A stretch of DNA of 64,000 nt from Streptomyces sp. DT2A-34. Its GTDB lineage: Bacteria; Actinomycetota; Actinomycetes; Streptomycetales; Streptomycetaceae. The stretch lies in NCBI RefSeq assembly GCF_030499515.1, contig NZ_JASTWJ010000001.1, positions 9,094,001-9,158,000 of the forward strand, in the 5' to 3' direction. A model generated the notes under the pieces. That model saw only the letters and a list, made by a program, of their open reading frames with translations, made no database searches and was not told the origin of the DNA. Shown piece by piece: positions 52,239 through 61,007 of the stretch. Position 1 is the stretch's first letter. The number at the start of each line of letters is the position of its first letter. Both the position numbers and the translations under genes were made by a program.

Positions 52239-52967
52239 TCACGCAGGCTGCTGCGCGGCCGCGATGCGCTCGCCCCGCAGCGCCTCGTACCAGCGGTCGT
52301 CGGTCGGCGGCAGCGCGTTCACATCGAGCGCCAGCTTCAGCAGCAGGTCGGCGATCAGCGGGTTCCGCGCCAGCACCGGACCGTGCATGTACGTACCGAA
52401 GACGGTGTCGTTGTACGCCCCCTCCGTGCCGTCACCGGTTCCGTTGCCCTTGCCGAGACGGACCTGGGCGAAGGGACGGGCGGTCGGGCCGAGGTGGGTG
52501 ACGCCCTGGTGGTTCTCGAAGCCGGTCAGCGGAGGCAGGCCGAGCCGCGGGTCGATGTCGGCGAGCACGTCACCGACGCACCGCTCGCCCTCGCCCCGCA
52601 CCGACACCACGTCGATCAGTCCGAGGCCGGGCTCACGCTGACCGAGGTCGTTGATGAACTCGTGCCCGAGGATCTGGTAGCCGGCGCAGACGGAGAACAC
52701 GATGGCGCCGTTCTCGACGGCCCGCTGCAGACCGCCGTCCCGGCGCAGCCGCTCGGCCGCCAGCCGCTGCGGACGGTCCTCGCCGCCGCCGATCAGGTAG
52801 ATGTCGCCGGAGGTCGGGATCGGCTGGTCGCTGCGCACGTCGAGCCGGGCCACGTCGAGGCCGCGCTGCCGCGCCCGGCGCTCCACGACGAGCACGTTGC
52901 CCTGGTCGCCGTAGGTGCTGAGCAGGTCCGGGTAGATCCAGACGACCCGCAGTTGGTTGTCGCTCAC
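52239..52967 (-). CDS. gatD: Lipid II isoglutaminyl synthase, glutamine amidotransferase subunit GatD
   Basis: The product is 242 aa. A class I-like amidotransferase: nucleophilic Cys in VFSVCAGYQILGHEF, and the HGPVLARNP motif with a catalytic His. It has WIYPDLLSTYGDQGNVLVVERRARQRG at the N-terminus, typical of GatD/CobB-like proteins. With MurT it amidates D-iGlu of lipid II to D-isoGln. It follows murT by 24 bases. GTG start with AGGGG upstream. Confidence 0.93.
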   Translation of the reverse strand: MSDNQLRVVWIYPDLLSTYGDQGNVLVVERRARQRGLDVARLDVRSDQPIPTSGDIYLIGGGEDRPQRLAAERLRRDGGLQRAVENGAIVFSVCAGYQILGHEFINDLGQREPGLGLIDVVSVRGEGERCVGDVLADIDPRLGLPPLTGFENHQGVTHLGPTARPFAQVRLGKGNGTGDGTEGAYNDTVFGTYMHGPVLARNPLIADLLLKLALDVNALPPTDDRWYEALRGERIAAAQQPA

Positions 52968-52990
52968 TTAAGTCCCCTGAAGTCTCGTGC

Positions 52991-54230
52991 TCAGTTGCCG
53001 ACGCGGCGGCGCAGGTCCTGGAACGCGGTGTAGTTGGCGATGACCTCGATCCGGCCGTGCGGGCTCATCTGCACGGCCTGGTCGAGGTTGTCGCAGACCT
53101 GGAACTGCTGGTTCGCGACCTCCAGGCGCACCGCGAGGTCGAGCTTGCGGTCGCCGATGACACAGATCGGGTGCCCGGTCAGCCGCGTGTAGTCGACGTC
53201 CCACAGCCAGGAGGTGTCGGTGCCGTCGGCACCGCGCGCGTTCACCGAGAGGATCACCGGGGTCGGCGGCGGGTCGATGAGGGAGAACGTCTCGAGCCAG
53301 CCGGCCGGGTTCTTGGCGAGCAACAGCCGCAGATCCCGCTCCTGGAACTGGACGACGTCGTAGCGCCCGGCGACGGCCTGCACCTGGTACATCCGCTCCA
53401 GGGCGACCTGCGGCGGCACCCCGAACACGGCGGCCACGGCGGCCGACGACGCCGCGTTGGCCTTGTTGGCGCGACCGGGCAGCTGCAGATGAATGGGCCA
53501 GGCGGAGCCGTGCGGGTCAAGGACGTGATCACCGGAGAGCGCCCAGCTCGGCGTAGGCCGCCGGAACCCGCACTCACCGCAGAACCAGTCGTCTCCCGGC
53601 CGCCGCATCACACCACCGCAGGACGGGCAGGACCAGGCGTCGTCCTTCCACATCTGCCCGGCCGCGACCCAGATCACATTCGGGGACGACGAGGCCGCCC
53701 ACACGACGAGCGGATCGTCGGCGTTGGCGATGATCACGGCCTTCGAACCCGCGAGCCCCTCGCGCCAGTTCTCGGCGAGCATGCGGGTTCTCGGCGGCGC
53801 GGTCCAGCTGGTCACGGGAGAGGTTGAGCAGCGCGATGCACTTGGGGTCGGTGTCCCGGGCGACGCCGGCGAGGTACTTCTCGTCGACCTCGATGACGCC
53901 GTACCGCGCCTCCGAGTTGCCCGCGAGCGCCGAGGTGATACCGGCCGGCATGTTGGCGCCGAGCGCGTTGGACACGACCGGCCCGGCGGCCCGCAGGGCC
54001 TCAGCGATGAGCCGCGTCGTGGTGGTCTTGCCGTTGGTCGCCGAAACGAGGACCACGTCCAGGTTCTGCGCGAGCCGCGCGAGCAGGTCGGGGTCGAGCT
54101 TGAGCGCCACCCGGCCGCCGATCACCGAACCACTGCCGCGCCCTGCGGCGCGCGATGCCGCCGCGACCGCCTTGCCCGCGGTCACGGCGAGCTTGGCCCG
54201 CGGCGTGAGCGGGTCCGAGTTGCCTGCCAT
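52991..54230 (-). pseudogene. murT: Lipid II isoglutaminyl synthase subunit MurT, interrupted by a +1 frameshift
   Basis: The gene encodes a Mur-ligase-like protein: SATNGKTTTTRLIAEALRAAG (P-loop), CPSCGGVMRR and CGECGFRRP (zinc ribbon), ending FQDLRRRVGN. But no single frame spans it. The N-terminal part (from 54230) reads on through LSRDQLDRAAENPHARREL, and the conserved MLAENWREGLAGSKAVIIANADDP continues in another frame. Between GCCGCCGAG and CGCATGCTCGCC there is AACC, one base more than expected near plus-strand 53784-53790; dropping one C restores E-N-R-M-L-A-E-N-W. MurT with GatD is often essential for wall amidation, so a sequencing or assembly error is plausible. Otherwise the gene is a pseudogene, or is frameshift-read. 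Confidence 0.9.
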
Positions 54231-54342
54231 CAGTTCTCGATCCTCCTTGCGTACGCGCCGCGCCTGAAGCCCTACGGCAACGTGGTGGTGGTCAGCCTAT
54301 CGAGATCCATTCGCACTCCCGAATCGCCGTACCCTTGCGGCC

Positions 54343-54882
54343 ATGCGAAACGCCTCCATTCCGGGCGCGCACGGGCGCGTCCGTCCCCTCACCCTGCTCG
54401 GCGACCCGGTGCTGCACGCACCCTGCGAGGAGGTCACCGACTTCGGCCCCGAATTGGGGACGCTGGTGGAGGACTTGTTCGCGACGATGTACGCGGCGCA
54501 GGGCGTGGGCCTCGCGGCGAACCAGGTGGGGGAGTCGCTGCGGGTGTTCGTGTACGACTGCCCGGACGACGAGGACGTACGACACCTGGGGCACGTGGTG
54601 AACCCGCGCTTGGTGGAGACGGACGGGGTGGTGATCCGGGGTCCGGAGGGCTGCCTGTCCCTGCCGGGGCTGGAGGCGGGTACCGAGCGCTACGACCACG
54701 CGGTGGTCGAGGGTTTCACGATGACGGGGGAGCCGGTGACGATTCACGGCACGGGGTTCTTCGCGCGTTGCCTCCAGCACGAGTGCGACCATCTGGAGGG
54801 CCGGGTCTACGTCGATCACGTCACGGGGTGGCGAAAGCGACGGGTGCTGCGGCAGGCCGCGCGAGCGCCGTGGGGGCGTTGA
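54343..54882 (+). CDS. def: Peptide deformylase
   Basis: The product is 179 aa. Three metal/catalytic motifs are intact: GVGLAANQ, EGCLSLPG (Cys ligand) and QHECDHLEG (two His ligands and Glu). It removes the N-formyl group from nascent proteins. Divergent from murT with a 112-base gap. The C-terminal HVTGWRKRRVLRQAARA is basic. Streptomyces usually has more than one deformylase gene; this may be a second copy. ATG at 54343 with no strong ribosome binding site. Confidence 0.93.
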   Translation: MRNASIPGAHGRVRPLTLLGDPVLHAPCEEVTDFGPELGTLVEDLFATMYAAQGVGLAANQVGESLRVFVYDCPDDEDVRHLGHVVNPRLVETDGVVIRGPEGCLSLPGLEAGTERYDHAVVEGFTMTGEPVTIHGTGFFARCLQHECDHLEGRVYVDHVTGWRKRRVLRQAARAPWGR

Positions 54883-54904
54883 GTCGCGCGGCTGCGGGTC
54901 GCGT

Positions 54905-54934
54905 GTGGCTGGTCGCGCAGTTCCCCGCGCCCCT
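54905..54934. repeat. Streptomyces interspersed element GTGGCTGGTCGCGCAG, copy 1
   Basis: GTGGCTGGTCGCGCAG then TTCCCCGCGCCCCT lies in the 61-base gap between the convergent def and TetR genes, preceded by a GGCTGCGGGTCGCGT lead-in. The same core appears near 57030 and, in an extended form, at 60953. Confidence 0.85.
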
Positions 54935-54943
54935 CGGGACGCT

Positions 54944-55588
54944 TCAGAACCCGGGGCCACCCATTTTGTCGCCCGCCGCTGCCAGCCTTCCCCACAACAG
55001 GTCGGCCAGGCTGCGCACCAACTCCGCACGCGAGCAAGGGCGTTCCCCCAACCACCAGTCCCCGGCGGCATGCATCATCCCGACAATCCCATGCCCCCAC
55101 ACCCGAGCCAGCTGCTGACTACCGGGCCCGAGATCCAACCGCTCCTCGATGACGGTGGCCAGTTCCTCGCCCATCCTGCGGAGCAACGGCGCACTGTGCT
55201 TGCCGACGTCGAAGCCCGGGTCGCCCGGCTGGCCGCCCTCCGCCGGATGCATCAGGAACCGGTACACCTGAGGCCGCGCCTCAATGGCGGCGAGGTACGT
55301 GTCCAACGTGGCCTCAACGCGCTCACGCCGATCGGCAGGGGCGTCCAGCGCCGCCCGCAGGGAGTCCAGCAGGGCATCCGTATGACGCTTGGCCAACGCC
55401 GCGTAAAGTCCACCCTTGTCGCCGAAGTGCCGATACAGAATCGGCTTCGTAATGCCCGCCTCCGCCGCGATCGCGTTCATCGAGGCCTGTGGGCCGTCGC
55501 GCAGCACCACCCGGTCGGCGGCCTCCAGCAGCTCGCGCCGACGGCGGTCGGCGGACCGCTGCTGTTCGGTCCGCTGTGTGGTGTCCAT
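54944..55588 (-). CDS. TetR-family transcriptional regulator
   Basis: The product is 214 aa. The HTH is RRRELLEAADRVVLRDGPQASMNAIAAEAGITKPILYRHFGDKGGLYAAL. The rest is a helical ligand domain ending WGRLAAAGDKMGGPGF. It is divergent from the acyl-CoA dehydrogenase gene, with a 173-base gap, and resembles fatty-acid- or acyl-CoA-related TetR regulators in setting. The ATG at 55588 has GGGGGAGAG upstream. Confidence 0.92.
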   Translation of the reverse strand: MDTTQRTEQQRSADRRRRELLEAADRVVLRDGPQASMNAIAAEAGITKPILYRHFGDKGGLYAALAKRHTDALLDSLRAALDAPADRRERVEATLDTYLAAIEARPQVYRFLMHPAEGGQPGDPGFDVGKHSAPLLRRMGEELATVIEERLDLGPGSQQLARVWGHGIVGMMHAAGDWWLGERPCSRAELVRSLADLLWGRLAAAGDKMGGPGF

Positions 55589-55761
55589 GAACTCTCCCCC
55601 TGAATCGGTGACGCCTGCGCAAACTAACACTCAGCCTGCCTCCATCATCGAACGGGCTGCCGATCGGGCGGCACGGGTTGACTTTCACTACTCATGAGTA
55701 ACAAACTAGGGTTACCGCAAGTAACAAGCATCAAGCACGCACGTACGCCGCTGGAGGGGAC

Positions 55762-56988
55762 ATGGCCGAGTTCACCATGGAGCTCAACGACGAGCAGAAG
55801 GAGGTCCGGGACTGGCTGCACGGCTTCGCCGCCGATGTGATCCGCCCCGCGGCCGCCGACTGGGACGAGCGTGAGGAGACTCCCTGGCCGGTCATCCAGG
55901 AGGCCGCGAAGGTCGGCATCTACTCGCTCGACTTCTACGCCCAGCAGTACTTCGACTCCACCGGTCTCGGCATCCCCATGGCGATGGAGGAGCTCTTCTG
56001 GGGTGACGCGGGCATCGCCCTGTCGATCGTCGGCACCGGTCTCGCGGCCGTCGGCGTCCTGGCCAACGGCACCGAGGAGCAGATCGGCACCTGGGTGCCC
56101 CAGATGTACGGCGACGCCAACGATGTCAAGCTCGCCGCGTTCTGCTCCTCCGAGCCCGACGCCGGCTCCGACGTGGCCTCGATGCGGACACGTGCCGTGT
56201 ACGACGAGGCCAAGGACGAGTGGGTGATCAACGGCACGAAGACCTGGGCGACCAACGGCGGCATCGCCAACGTCCACGTGGTCGTCGCGGTCGTCGACCC
56301 GGAGCTCGGCTCCAAGGGGCACGCGTCCTTCATCGTCCCGCCGAACACGCCGGGGCTGGCCCAGGGCCAGAAGTTCAAGAAGCACGGCATCCGCGCCTCG
56401 CACACCGCCGAGGTCATCCTGGACAACGTGCGGGTGCCGGGCTCCTGTCTGCTGGGCGGCAAGGAGAAGCTGGACGAGCGCCTGGCGCGGGCTCGGGAGC
56501 GCGCCAAGGCGGGCGGTGAGCGGGTGAAGAACGCGGCGATGGCCACGTTCGAGGCCTCGCGGCCGGCGGTGGGTGCGATGGCCGTCGGTACGGCCCGTGC
56601 CGCGTACGAAGTCGCCCTCGACTATGCGATGACGCGTGAGCAGTTCGGGCGGCCGATCATCGACAACCAGGGTGTGGCCTTCCAGCTGGCCGACATGCGG
56701 ACGCAGATCGACGCGGCGCGGCTGCTGGTGTGGCGTGCGTCCTGGATGGCGATCAACGGGAAGCCCTTCACGGCGGCCGAGGGGTCGATGTCGAAGCTGT
56801 TCGCGAGCGAGACGGCGAAGAAGGTCACGGCTCAGGCGATACAGATCCTCGGGGGCAACGGCTACACCCGGGAGTACCCGGTGGAGCGGATGCACCGTGA
56901 TGCCGCGATCTACACGATCTTCGAGGGTACGAGTGAGATTCAGCGGCTGGTGATCGCCCGTACGTTGTCGGGGATGTCGATTCGGTAG
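55762..56988 (+). CDS. Acyl-CoA dehydrogenase
   Basis: The product is 408 aa, full length for the family. Motifs: [17 protein letters not shown] (FAD/substrate region), [14 protein letters not shown], and near the end [41 protein letters not shown], where the Glu of FEGTSEIQ is the catalytic base. It oxidises acyl-CoA to enoyl-CoA. Substrate chain length unclear. A central 34-residue Arg/Lys-rich segment ([18 protein letters not shown]) replaces part of the helix bundle linker. Likely controlled by the divergent TetR. Confidence 0.94.
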   Translation: MAEFTMELNDEQKEVRDWLHGFAADVIRPAAADWDEREETPWPVIQEAAKVGIYSLDFYAQQYFDSTGLGIPMAMEELFWGDAGIALSIVGTGLAAVGVLANGTEEQIGTWVPQMYGDANDVKLAAFCSSEPDAGSDVASMRTRAVYDEAKDEWVINGTKTWATNGGIANVHVVVAVVDPELGSKGHASFIVPPNTPGLAQGQKFKKHGIRASHTAEVILDNVRVPGSCLLGGKEKLDERLARARERAKAGGERVKNAAMATFEASRPAVGAMAVGTARAAYEVALDYAMTREQFGRPIIDNQGVAFQLADMRTQIDAARLLVWRASWMAINGKPFTAAEGSMSKLFASETAKKVTAQAIQILGGNGYTREYPVERMHRDAAIYTIFEGTSEIQRLVIARTLSGMSIR

Positions 56989-57029
56989 CGCTGTAGGGGT
57001 CGCTGCGCGATGCGGGCTGCGGCTGGTTC

Positions 57030-57059
57030 GTGGCTGGTCGCGCAGTTCCCCGCACACCT
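57030..57059. repeat. Streptomyces interspersed element, copy 2
   Basis: GTGGCTGGTCGCGCAG then TTCCCCGCACACCT differs from copy 1 (54905) at the end only. It lies between the convergent acyl-CoA dehydrogenase and the small DUF gene. Confidence 0.85.
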
Positions 57060-57094
57060 AAAGGGTTGTCCGCAGCCGGCAAGGCACCGAAACC

Positions 57095-57331
57095 CTATGG
57101 CGTAGTCCCGCTGCTGTGCGCGATGCACGCCACGTCAATGCGGTCCGCGAGCTTCGCCAGCTCGATGGTCAGCGCAGCCACCGTGTCCTCGTCGAGCCCG
57201 TCCTCCCCGGCCTCGACAAGGTGCAGCCACCGACCACCCACGGTCCGCAGCAGCTTGCTCACATCGGCGGCAGCCACCTGCAAGGTCCCGTGGGCGTCAA
57301 CGATCAGCGGCAGAGTAACTTCGCGGTTCAC
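57095..57331 (-). CDS. Small conserved hypothetical protein (DUF6213-like)
   Basis: The product is 78 aa. REVTLPLIVDAHGTLQVAAADVSKLLRTVGGRWLHLVEAGEDGLDEDTVAALTIELAKLADRI is compact, with two strands and helices, and is like a small Streptomyces protein I recall as DUF6213. GTG at 57331 was chosen because the conserved stretch starts near there; no function is known. It is convergent with the acyl-CoA dehydrogenase, and the dehydrogenase 26 bases upstream on the same strand ends before it. Confidence 0.7.
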   Translation of the reverse strand: MNREVTLPLIVDAHGTLQVAAADVSKLLRTVGGRWLHLVEAGEDGLDEDTVAALTIELAKLADRIDVACIAHSSGTTP

Positions 57332-57356
57332 ACCCGGGATCGTAGCTCCGCAGCGT

Positions 57357-58751
57357 TCACGCACCGTGCCAAACGGTAGTGATGTTGCAGAACTCCCGGA
57401 TTCCGTGCCCGGACAGCTCACGCCCGTACCCGGACCGCTTCACGCCGCCGAACGGGAACGCCGGATGGGACGCCGTCATCCCGTTGACGTACACGCTCCC
57501 GGCCTCCAGATCGCGTACGAACCGGTCGACCTCGGCCTCGTCGCGCGTCCACACGTTCGAACTCAGCCCGAAGGGCGAGTCGTTGGCGATCAGCACCGCC
57601 TCGTCGAGGTCGCCCGCCCGGTACAGCGTGGCGACCGGACCGAACGCCTCCTCCCGGTGGATCCGCATCTCACGGGTGATGCCGGCGAGGACGGTGGGCG
57701 CGTAGTACCAGCCCGGTAGTTCGGGCCGGCGGAGCTGGTGACCGCCGCACAGCACGGCCGCTCCACTGCGCCGGGCGTCGTCGACGAGTTCCGCCAGATC
57801 GGCTCGCCCCTTCTCGGTCGACAGCGGGCCGACCTCCGTCTCCTCCCGCATCGGGTCGCCGACCACCAGCGCCTTCATGCCCTCGACGAACCGTTCGGCG
57901 AAGGCGTCGTAGACGTCCCTGTGCACGATGAACCGCTTGGCGGCGATGCACGACTGCCCGGTGTTCTGCACGCGCGCGGTCACCGCGGTCTGCGCGGCCC
58001 GGTCGAGGTCGGCCGACGGCATGACGACGTACGGGTCGCTGCCGCCCAGTTCCAGCACCGTCTTCTTGACCATCTCCCCGGCGGTGGCGGCGACCGCGCG
58101 GCCGGCCGGCTCGCTGCCGGTCAGTGTGGCCGCCTTGACGCGGTCGTCGCGCAGGACGTCGTCGACCTGTCCGGAGCCGATGAGCAGGGTCTGGAAGCAG
58201 CCCTCCGTGTAGCCCGCCCGGTGGAACAGGTCCTCCAGGTAGAGGGCGGTCTGGGGGACGTTCGAGGCGTGCTTGAGGAGGCCGACGTTGCCCGCCATCA
58301 GCGCCGGGGCGGCGAAGCGGATCACCTGCCAGAGGGGGAAGTTCCACGGCATCACCGCGAGCACCGGGCCCAGCGGGCGATAGCGCACCCGCACCCGGGA
58401 GGCGCCCGAGTCCTTGACGTCGGACTCGGCCGGCTCCTCGTCGGCGAGCAGGTCCTCGGCGTGGTCGGCGTACCAGCGCATCGCCTTGGCGCACTTGGCG
58501 ACCTCCGCGCGCGCCTGCTTGATGGGCTTGCCCATCTCGGTGGTCATCACCCGGGCGATGTCCTGCTGGTCGCCTTCCAGGAGGTTCGCGGCCTGGACCA
58601 GCAGACGCCCGCGGTCGACGAAGCTCGTCATCCGGTACGTGCGGAACGTGGCCTCGGCGAGCTGGAGCCTGCGCTCGATCTCCTCGGCACTCATGGCCTC
58701 GTACGTCTTGAGCGTCTCGCCGTTCGCCGGGTTCACCGTTGCGATGGGCAT
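57357..58751 (-). CDS. NAD(P)-dependent aldehyde dehydrogenase, succinic-semialdehyde type
   Basis: The product is 464 aa. Cofactor loop is MPWNFPLWQVIRFAAPALMAGN; the catalytic Glu is in LELGGSDPYVV and the Cys in NTGQSCIAAKRFI; the C-terminal FPFGGVKRSGYGRELSGHGIREF is the family end. Closest groups are NADP-dependent succinate-semialdehyde dehydrogenases (GabD/YneI type). Length is typical of the shorter form. It probably oxidises succinic semialdehyde from GABA or a related aldehyde. Confidence 0.9.
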   Translation of the reverse strand: MPIATVNPANGETLKTYEAMSAEEIERRLQLAEATFRTYRMTSFVDRGRLLVQAANLLEGDQQDIARVMTTEMGKPIKQARAEVAKCAKAMRWYADHAEDLLADEEPAESDVKDSGASRVRVRYRPLGPVLAVMPWNFPLWQVIRFAAPALMAGNVGLLKHASNVPQTALYLEDLFHRAGYTEGCFQTLLIGSGQVDDVLRDDRVKAATLTGSEPAGRAVAATAGEMVKKTVLELGGSDPYVVMPSADLDRAAQTAVTARVQNTGQSCIAAKRFIVHRDVYDAFAERFVEGMKALVVGDPMREETEVGPLSTEKGRADLAELVDDARRSGAAVLCGGHQLRRPELPGWYYAPTVLAGITREMRIHREEAFGPVATLYRAGDLDEAVLIANDSPFGLSSNVWTRDEAEVDRFVRDLEAGSVYVNGMTASHPAFPFGGVKRSGYGRELSGHGIREFCNITTVWHGA

Positions 58752-58827
58752 GACCGACCTCCTGGGAGCGGGCTGATGCTTCGACCTTCGCGCGCGGCGG
58801 GGGGTACCGCAACGCGTGTACGGCCGC

Positions 58828-59301
58828 TCAGGCCGAGTGCTCCGCCAGCCGGTCGAGAAACGTGGCCTGGGCCTTGACGATCACCTCGCGCGCCCGGTCG
58901 ACGCCCAGCCACTCCACCCGGTCCAGCTCCGGGAACTCCCGTGTCTGTCCCGAGCGCGGCGGCCACTCCATCACGAAGGTGCCGGGGACGACCGTCGCCG
59001 GGTCGAGGTCGGCCTCCACCGCCCACACCGTGACGATCTTGCCGCCTGTCTGTCTGACCTCGCCGAGCGGTACGGCCTCCCCGTCGGGCGGCGCCAGCCC
59101 CAGCTCCTCCTGGAACTCGCGGCGGGCCGCCTCCCAGGCGGGCTCGTCGGGGTCGTACTCGCCCTTCGGTACCGTCCACGCCCCGGCGTCGCGCTTGGCG
59201 AAGAACGGGCCGCCCATATGGCCGAGCAACACCTCCAGGCCGTTGTCGGTGTGGCGGAAGAGGAGCAGGCCGGCGCTGTGCTTCCCGCGGGACGAGGTCA
59301 C
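58828..59301 (-). CDS. NUDIX hydrolase
   Basis: The product is 157 aa. The Nudix box GEYDPDEPAWEAARREFQEELGL fits G-x5-E-x7-REUxEExGU. The N-terminal KHSAGLLLFRHTDNGLEVLLGHMGG and the central TVPKGEYD are as in diadenosine-polyphosphate or NTP pyrophosphohydrolases. It may sanitise nucleotides. It sits just downstream of the DNA ligase gene on the same strand (16 bases), as part of a repair-associated pair. Confidence 0.92.
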   Translation of the reverse strand: MTSSRGKHSAGLLLFRHTDNGLEVLLGHMGGPFFAKRDAGAWTVPKGEYDPDEPAWEAARREFQEELGLAPPDGEAVPLGEVRQTGGKIVTVWAVEADLDPATVVPGTFVMEWPPRSGQTREFPELDRVEWLGVDRAREVIVKAQATFLDRLAEHSA

Positions 59302-59317
59302 GGCTTCACCCCCGCGG

Positions 59318-60856
59318 TCACGGCTTCGCCTCGGGATGGGCGGCGAGCAGGGTCTCGACCGTGTCGGCCTCCTCCGGCCGCTTGTCCTCGCGGTAGCGGA
59401 CCACGCGTGCGAAGCGGAGGGTGACGCCGGCCGGGTAGCGGGTGGAGCGCTGCAGGCCGTCGTAGGCGATCTCGACGACGAGTTCCGGGCGTACGGTCAC
59501 GCCCCATCCCTTGTGCTCGACCGCCAGCTCCTGGAGCCGCTCGGTCTGCCAGGTCAGCATCGCGTCGGTCATGCCCTTGAAGGTCTTGCCGAGCATGGCG
59601 AAACCTCCGTCCGCCGTGCGGGCCCCCAGGTGGAGGTTGGAGAGCTTGCCGGTTCTGCGGCCGTGGCCCCATTCGGCGGCCAGCACCACCAGGTCGAGGG
59701 TGTGGACGGGCTTGACCTTCAGCCAGGAGGCGCCGCGTCGGCCCGCGCTGTACGGGGCGTTCAGGGCCTTGACGACCACGCCCTCGTGGCCGCGGCTCAG
59801 GGTCTCGGCGAGGAAGTCCTCGGCCTGCGCGAGGTCCTCGGGGCCGGACACCAGCGTGCGGCGCACCCGCATCGGCTCCGGGACCAGCCGGGCCAGTTCC
59901 GTGTGCCGCTCGGTGAACGGCAGGTCGAGCAGGTCGTGCTCATCGACGGACAGGGCGTCGAAGAAGACGGGGGAGACGGGGACCTCCTTCGCCGCCGTCG
60001 CCACGTCCACACGGGAGCCGACGCGGCCGGCGGTCTCCTGGAAGGAGCGGGGGCGGCCCGCGTCGTCGAAGGCGATGACCTCGCCGTCCAGGATGAAGCG
60101 CTCGCCTCTCAACTCCAGGGCGGTGGCTGTGAGTTCGGGGAGGCGGTCGGTGATGTCGTCGAGGGTGCGGGTGTAGATCCGTACCGTGTCGCCGTCGCGG
60201 TGGACCTGCACACGGATGCCGTCCAGCTTCTCCTCGACCGCGCAGGCGCCGAGCTTGTCGACCGCCTCGGCCACCGCGGAGGCGGTGTGCGCCAGCATCG
60301 GCAGGACCGGGCGGCCGACGGTGAGCCGGAAGCGGGCGAGGGCGGCGGGGCCCTCGGAGAGCAGGGCCTGCGCCACCGTCTGGAGCGACCCGGCGAGCAT
60401 CACCGCCCGCCGGACATCCGCCGACGGTGCGTCGGTCGCCTGGGCCAGGCCCTCCACCGCCACGGCGTCCAGGGCTCCCTGCCGCACCTCGCCGGTGATC
60501 AGCCCGAGCAGGAAACGCTGCTCGTCCTCCGTGGCCGTACCCATCAACTCACCTACCAGCCGGGCCCGTTCGGCCTGCGATCCGGTGCCGGAGACCTTGC
60601 CGAGCTCGGTCAGCCGCGCGTCCACCTCGCGCACGGTGAGAGTGGGCTCGGCGGCCGGGGCGGCGGGGCGGCTCAGCACCTTCCAGCCGATGCCGAGCCG
60701 CCCCTGCGGCAGCCGTCCCGCCAGATACGGGATGACGATCGGCACGTCGTCCGCCTCGGCGTCCCGGAAGAGCTCCGCCAGCAGAGCGATCTTCCGGGAC
60801 CGCGCCGAGGTCGCGGCGACGTCCTGGGACACCTGGGCTAGACGGGTCAGCAGCAT
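59318..60856 (-). CDS. ligB: ATP-dependent DNA ligase
   Basis: The product is 512 aa. Active-site Lys is in EEKLDGIRVQVH (KxDG motif I), with motif III RFILDGEVIAFD, motif IV FFDALSV, motif V EGVVVKAL and YSAGRRGASWLKVKP. An N-terminal DNA-binding domain (about 1-200) precedes it. The length fits a Streptomyces-type ATP ligase (as in LigB), distinct from essential NAD-dependent LigA. I chose the second ATG (MLLTRLAQ); an upstream ATG adds three residues. Followed by the NUDIX gene. Confidence 0.92.
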   Translation of the reverse strand: MLLTRLAQVSQDVAATSARSRKIALLAELFRDAEADDVPIVIPYLAGRLPQGRLGIGWKVLSRPAAPAAEPTLTVREVDARLTELGKVSGTGSQAERARLVGELMGTATEDEQRFLLGLITGEVRQGALDAVAVEGLAQATDAPSADVRRAVMLAGSLQTVAQALLSEGPAALARFRLTVGRPVLPMLAHTASAVAEAVDKLGACAVEEKLDGIRVQVHRDGDTVRIYTRTLDDITDRLPELTATALELRGERFILDGEVIAFDDAGRPRSFQETAGRVGSRVDVATAAKEVPVSPVFFDALSVDEHDLLDLPFTERHTELARLVPEPMRVRRTLVSGPEDLAQAEDFLAETLSRGHEGVVVKALNAPYSAGRRGASWLKVKPVHTLDLVVLAAEWGHGRRTGKLSNLHLGARTADGGFAMLGKTFKGMTDAMLTWQTERLQELAVEHKGWGVTVRPELVVEIAYDGLQRSTRYPAGVTLRFARVVRYREDKRPEEADTVETLLAAHPEAKP

Positions 60857-60952
60857 GCAGCCCATGGTGCGACGCGCTCCGCTGGATTACACGCCGACGA
60901 ACCGCTCCGCGGGTAGCGCCGAGATTGGCCGTCGATCGTCTGCCGGCCCGTC

Positions 60953-61007
60953 GTGGCTGGTCGCGCCCACGCGGCGGAGCCGCATATCGACACAGCCCCG
61001 CGCCCCT
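60953..61007. repeat. Streptomyces interspersed element, extended copy 3
   Basis: GTGGCTGGTCGCGCCC begins like the other two copies, but a segment with a GCGGC-GGA-GCCGC hairpin and ATATCGACACAG is inserted before the CCCCGCGCCCCT end. It lies between the ligase and the flavoprotein gene, downstream of the latter. Confidence 0.8.
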
